Assembly (NCBI GenBank): GCA_035541995.1
Contig: DATKMG010000645.1
Coordinates: 1 to 8,611 of the forward strand
Source: DATKMG01 sp035541995
Lineage (GTDB): Bacteria; Acidobacteriota; Terriglobia; Versatilivoradales; Versatilivoraceae
Reading direction: 5' to 3'
DNA length: 8,611 nt
Below, one piece after another: positions 8,001-8,611 of the stretch. The notes under the pieces are model-generated. The model saw nothing but the letters and a program-made list of their open reading frames with translations, was not told the DNA's origin and did not search any database. Numbering within the stretch: position 1 is the stretch's first letter; every line of letters begins with the position of its first letter. The position numbers and the translations under genes are program-made.

Positions 8001-8611
8001 GTGACGCCTCAATTCAAGTCTTTGCTCCCTGATCCCACAACGGAACTACCTGAACCTTTTTATGAACCAGTCCCCCGCCAATTTGTTCGACAGGTGCAAA
8101 GAACGCCGGATCATCCGGCAATCTGTCAGGGCCGGCACACCTGGAAGTATCAGGAACTGTATGACTCCGCGCGTCAATCTGCTTGGGCGCTGATCGAATC
8201 CGGAGTCGAGAGGGGAGAAGTTGTAGCGGTCACAGGGCCAAAAAGCTATGGGCTTGTGGCAAGCATGATGGGTGTTCTGATGAGTGGAGGCGTGTTCCTT
8301 TCATTAGACCCGAACCTTCCACCGAACCGCCAGCGCTTACTGATTCAGGAGTCCCATGCCAGGAGAATTCTCTGCATCGGGCAGTTGGGTCAAGACGACG
8401 ACTGGATGCGGAGGGCGACTCCCGGCGGAATTCTGTCAGTAAATTCGGACACAGGGGAGGTACAGGGAGTACCACGAATTTCTAATTGGGATAGCCAAGA
8501 CCTACCGCTCCTTTCCCCTAATGATCCGGCCTACATCTTCTTTACCTCAGGCACTTCAGGACTACCTAAAGGGGTTCTGGGTTGTCACAAAGGAGTGAGC
8601 CATTTCCTGAC
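2055..8611 (+). CDS. Nonribosomal peptide synthetase, C-A-T-C-C-A..., 3' end outside window
   Basis: This is a multimodular cytoplasmic NRPS that builds a peptide on phosphopantetheinyl carriers. The frame is open for 2185 codons to the edge with no frameshift. Approximate residues: C1 8-442, A1 466-962, T1 978-1051, C2 1072-1507, C3 1548-1984, A2 2000-2185 (cut). Catalytic landmarks are H143-H144 of C1 (HHALLDG), the A1 phosphate loop TSGSTGRPKG (617-626), YRTGD (844-848), Lys955 in NGK, and carrier Ser1012 in LGGESLL. The A1 pocket suggests valine. The protein starts directly with a C domain, so it either receives a chain from another protein or is initiated by acylation. C2 directly followed by C3, with no A or T between, is unusual. 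G+C is visibly lower than in the relics upstream, suggesting separate origin. No other pathway gene is in the window. Product unknown. Confidence 0.95.
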   Translation, partial: MNDQEIEESYPLTPLQSGMLFHSLYNSEAGMYIQQMVGELHEHLNTSAFQQAWQQMGERYAVLRTSFLLGPSGQSLQVVHRRAHFPFDARDWRDLSVSEQRHRLDDYLKADRRRGFVLTQVPLMRLVLFRLGEAEYCLVWTSHHALLDGRSRLLLLQELFALYEAYCSGDSPRLETPRSFKDHVDWLSNQDFSMAQRFWRSELEGVTLPTPIGIDGVGVSETEEDESYGSKAIRLSGRLTLELKNLAEKHELTLNTLLQGAWALLLGHYCGKDDVVFGTTRACRRSALKDAESMIGLFINTVPLRVRIPPEIPLIPWLKKLRLQWIGLRDYEHTPLSQIQDCIPDRGSSPLFESLLVFENFELNSALRSHSKGFENREFRLLGRTNYPLVITGCFDQQILLRAEYDSPRFSAKSIEHLLGHLETLLEAMVAVPSRQISDLPFLTEKEKEQLLVGWNATSVQYPREHCIHDLFESRVKTAPNAIALKFGERVLTYQQLNANANRLAHYLKKAGIGTGSMVGICMERTPNLTVAMLGVLKAGGAYVPIDPAYPPERQAFMLDDTGTRLLLTEAAQQESLTRHVAKLVGLDTDWNLIAKESDQDPTCDAQADSLAYVIYTSGSTGRPKGVAVTHRGIVRLLFGIDYVRLGPNERILHLSSISFDASTFEVWGALLHGAQLVIFPDRIPTLRSLEYELKTHPISLLWLTSSLFNLVIDENPEILSGVRQIVTGGEALSVRHIARALKVLPSTRIINGYGPTENTTFTCCYPIPREFNPHSISVPIGRPISNTRTFVLDSHLRPLPIGVTGELYTSGEGLAQGYLNQPLMTAEKFIPDPFSGKPGARMYRTGDMARYLPDGNLEFRGRRDEQVKIRGFRIELGEIEATLSEHPSVLQTVATANQGPDGVKSLVAYFVARGGQPPPVTKELRQFLEKKLPEYMIPARFVHLDSIPLTSNGKVDRTRLPAPGTASPDSGKIFVAARNSVEKRLLEIWSQILKKERIGIHDNFFDLGGESLLAVSMASQVRSILGIDLPVRKIFDEPTIAGLAEWIEREQANGQQVEEAPLRAVPRDREIPLSFKQEFCWSRKSIYFDRELLNICRIFRLRGNLQTANLQRAFNELIVRHESLRTSIALSPKGQPIQVINPEQEIVVPVVDLGFLAPADQQIEARHLAEEEGALIFKPNISPLLRAKLIRLSEDENWLVFVISHLIADGWSLRVLFRELGTIYSAYCRGEEPHLSPLPIQFADYAVWQRQHFQGQRSEELVSYWRHRLGKSLSSLKLPYDHSRPSTPTYLARRESVTIPAALQRSFSKLVKEEQTTEFVGLLAAFKLLLYLYTGQSDIVVGLPVSNRDQVETADVIGWFSNMVFCRSDLSGDPTFLSLLNRVRKTVLEDFQHRGLCIELLQLNVPPTDGSIDPISQCRFVEAPDFEIDLPMEKLQVELLSREQVSMANELRLYVGHKSSNGIELKVDYSTDLFAPETVRLMMRRYRELLEQIVTNPAKHISEYSLDSSPGKKETSSRTHTANENISAIPMASLLQATHSSGEAERSPLSFAQQRLWFFDQLEPGKSAYNVNQLLRLRGPLQVEALERAFNAIIDRHAALRTTFATQNGEPVQVIARSLEITIPIIDFERFEVGRRRIEAQQRAEKEAERPFDLSRGPLIRVTLLRLAPIEHLLLLSMHHIVSDAWSMLVLQKELSAYYSGFISGEPVRLPPLPIQYADYAIWQRQRLQGKNLKADLDYWKQHLSGCASVLRLPTDFPRPEIQTYQGGRQKSTLKRSLLDSLETLSRREGCSLFMTLLAAFNTLLHRLTRQENIVVGVPVAGRSRPETEGLIGFFVNTLALRNKISGNPTFLTLLRNVRDVALDAFAHQELPFDKLVEELNPERSLSHTPLFQVALNVWALPPYKPHLPDLSVEAVTRSEAQSKFDLTLYAWEEDRGFTLSLVYNASLFGQTRMAEFVRQLQCLLEQITLDPTKPISSYSLVTPQFKSLLPDPTTELPEPFYEPVPRQFVRQVQRTPDHPAICQGRHTWKYQELYDSARQSAWALIESGVERGEVVAVTGPKSYGLVASMMGVLMSGGVFLSLDPNLPPNRQRLLIQESHARRILCIGQLGQDDDWMRRATPGGILSVNSDTGEVQGVPRISNWDSQDLPLLSPNDPAYIFFTSGTSGLPKGVLGCHKGVSHFL
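2076..3380 (+). other. NRPS domain C1 (condensation)
   Basis: It opens with YPLTPLQSGMLFHSLY (motif C1, from residue 10). The active site HHALLDG lies at 143-149 and is intact. Later motifs are IGLFINTVPLR (295-305) and SPLFESLLVFENF (349-361). It should condense an upstream donor with valine on T1. Sitting at the extreme N-terminus, it could be a starter C domain using an acyl-CoA or acyl-carrier donor, or an ordinary C domain receiving a chain from a partner synthetase. I cannot assign the LCL, DCL or starter subtype by eye. Confidence 0.9.
3450..4940 (+). other. NRPS domain A1 (adenylation), predicted valine
   Basis: All core motifs are present: LTYQQLN, LKAGGAYVPIDP, TSGSTGRPKGV (617-627), FDASTFEVWG, NGYGPTENTTF, GELYTSGEGLAQGYLN, YRTGD (844-848), the hinge QVKIRGFRIELGEIE, and the NGK lysine (955). 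Aligned by eye to GrsA, the pocket residues are D661, A662, F665, W703, V727, G729, G753, T761, F762 and K955, giving DAFWVGGTFK. The known gramicidin-type valine code is DAFWIGGTFK, so one I-to-V change separates them. Domain and code readings are firm; the valine assignment is inference, with isoleucine the main alternative. Confidence 0.88.
4986..5207 (+). other. NRPS domain T1 (peptidyl carrier protein)
   Basis: The carrier motif DNFFDLGGESLLA places the phosphopantetheine-bearing serine at residue 1012 (codon 5088-5090). The four-helix carrier runs from about RNSVEKRLLEIW to FDEPTIAGLAEWIE. It carries the A1-activated amino acid and presents it to both C1 and the tandem C2/C3 block. Confidence 0.92.
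5268..6575 (+). other. NRPS domain C2 (atypical condensation-like)
   Basis: The overall C-domain layout is preserved: RHESLRTS, then SHLIADGWS (1205-1213), PIQFADYAVWQ and DIVVGLPVSNR. The second His (1206) and Asp1210-Gly1211 are kept but the first His is Ser. The opening motif is LSFKQEFCWSRKSIYF instead of the usual SxAQxRLWFLxQ. IGxFVNTLxLR has become IGWFSNMVFCR (1358-1368), and the PFDKLVEEL/SHTPLFQV region is unrecognisable. It lacks an epimerase-type HHxxxDxxSW context. Sitting between T1 and a normal C3, it may modify the T1-bound group, serve as a recruiting platform, or be non-functional. Confidence 0.82.
6696..8006 (+). other. NRPS domain C3 (condensation, HHxxxDA variant)
   Basis: A standard C domain with SPLSFAQQRLWFFDQLEPG, RHAALRTTF, MHHIVSDAWSM (active-site His1681), PPLPIQYADYAIWQRQ, NIVVGVPVAGR, IGFFVNTLALR (1833-1843), LPFDKLVEELNPERS and SHTPLFQVALN (1888-1898). 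The only departure is Ala1686 where HHxxxDG has Gly. Overall sequence style is that of common LCL domains. It is expected to join the T1-bound chain to the A2 amino acid. A 40-residue Ser/Thr-rich linker (about 1508-1547) separates it from C2. Confidence 0.92.
8052..8611 (+). other. NRPS domain A2 (adenylation), N-terminal part only
   Basis: About 186 residues are visible, from PRQFVRQVQRTPDHPAI through the phosphate loop YIFFTSGTSGLPKGV (TSGTSGLPKG at 2164-2173) to GCHKGVSHFL, where the window ends. The pocket lies beyond the edge, so specificity cannot be read. It differs in style from A1: LMSGGVFLSLDP replaces LKAGGAYVPIDP, and GCHKGVSHF replaces VTHRGIVRL. That suggests a different A-domain lineage. 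Confidence 0.9.

Noticed and set aside
2055..8611. Many shorter open frames inside the NRPS on both strands (for example 3408-3719 minus, 4164-4715 minus, 6393-7097 minus, 5687-5983 plus)
   Set aside because: All are out-of-frame shadows of the continuous NRPS frame, which carries every recognised motif.

Overview
The window is bacterial DNA with four zones: a repeat-rich intergenic block, one tRNA, a stretch of decayed gene fragments, and the 5' part of a very large nonribosomal peptide synthetase (NRPS) gene that runs off the right edge. The mix suggests a large-genome soil or environmental bacterium of the Verrucomicrobia or Acidobacteria kind: REP-like palindromes, a formylglycine-generating-enzyme (FGE) relative, a PD40/TolB-type propeller remnant and a modular NRPS. 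That placement is inferred from gene content only and is weak.

Positions 1-549 hold no convincing gene. They contain a short stem-loop (10-24), two paired inverted REP-like elements of different sequence but similar layout (48-119 and 335-405), a probable intrinsic terminator (197-236) and a TTGACA-type promoter (509-540) driving tRNA-Gln(CUG) at 550-623, which has an encoded CCA end.

Positions 624-1815 form a gene graveyard with visibly high G+C. A 5'-truncated FGE-sulfatase-family gene begins about 9-15 bases after the tRNA and ends at a TGA where the family has the Arg codon of its C-terminal FRCV motif. A GC-rich terminator-like hairpin lies at 1355-1373. A roughly 50-codon PD40 beta-propeller remnant lies on the minus strand (1666-1815). 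Positions 1374-1665 show nothing recognisable.

At about 1815 the DNA becomes clearly more AT-rich. A 240-base leader with a possible 58-codon basic ORF (1879-2055), a hairpin (1991-2026) and an AAGGAA ribosome-binding site leads into one uninterrupted frame from ATG 2055 to the edge (2185 codons seen). Its domain order is C1 - A1 - T1 - C2 - C3 - A2 (cut). A1 carries a specificity code I read as DAFWVGGTFK, one conservative change from the classical valine code. The most unusual point is two consecutive condensation-type domains after T1, with no adenylation or carrier domain between them. C2 has a degenerate SHxxxDG motif and eroded flanking motifs. C3 looks like an ordinary C domain apart from HHxxxDA. 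A2 is cut after its phosphate-binding loop and differs clearly from A1 in style.

Working model (inference): the protein receives an acyl or peptidyl group at C1, adds valine on T1, may have C2 act on the T1-bound product, and elongates through C3 with the unknown A2 amino acid. No MbtH, PPTase, thioesterase, transporter or regulator gene lies in the window.
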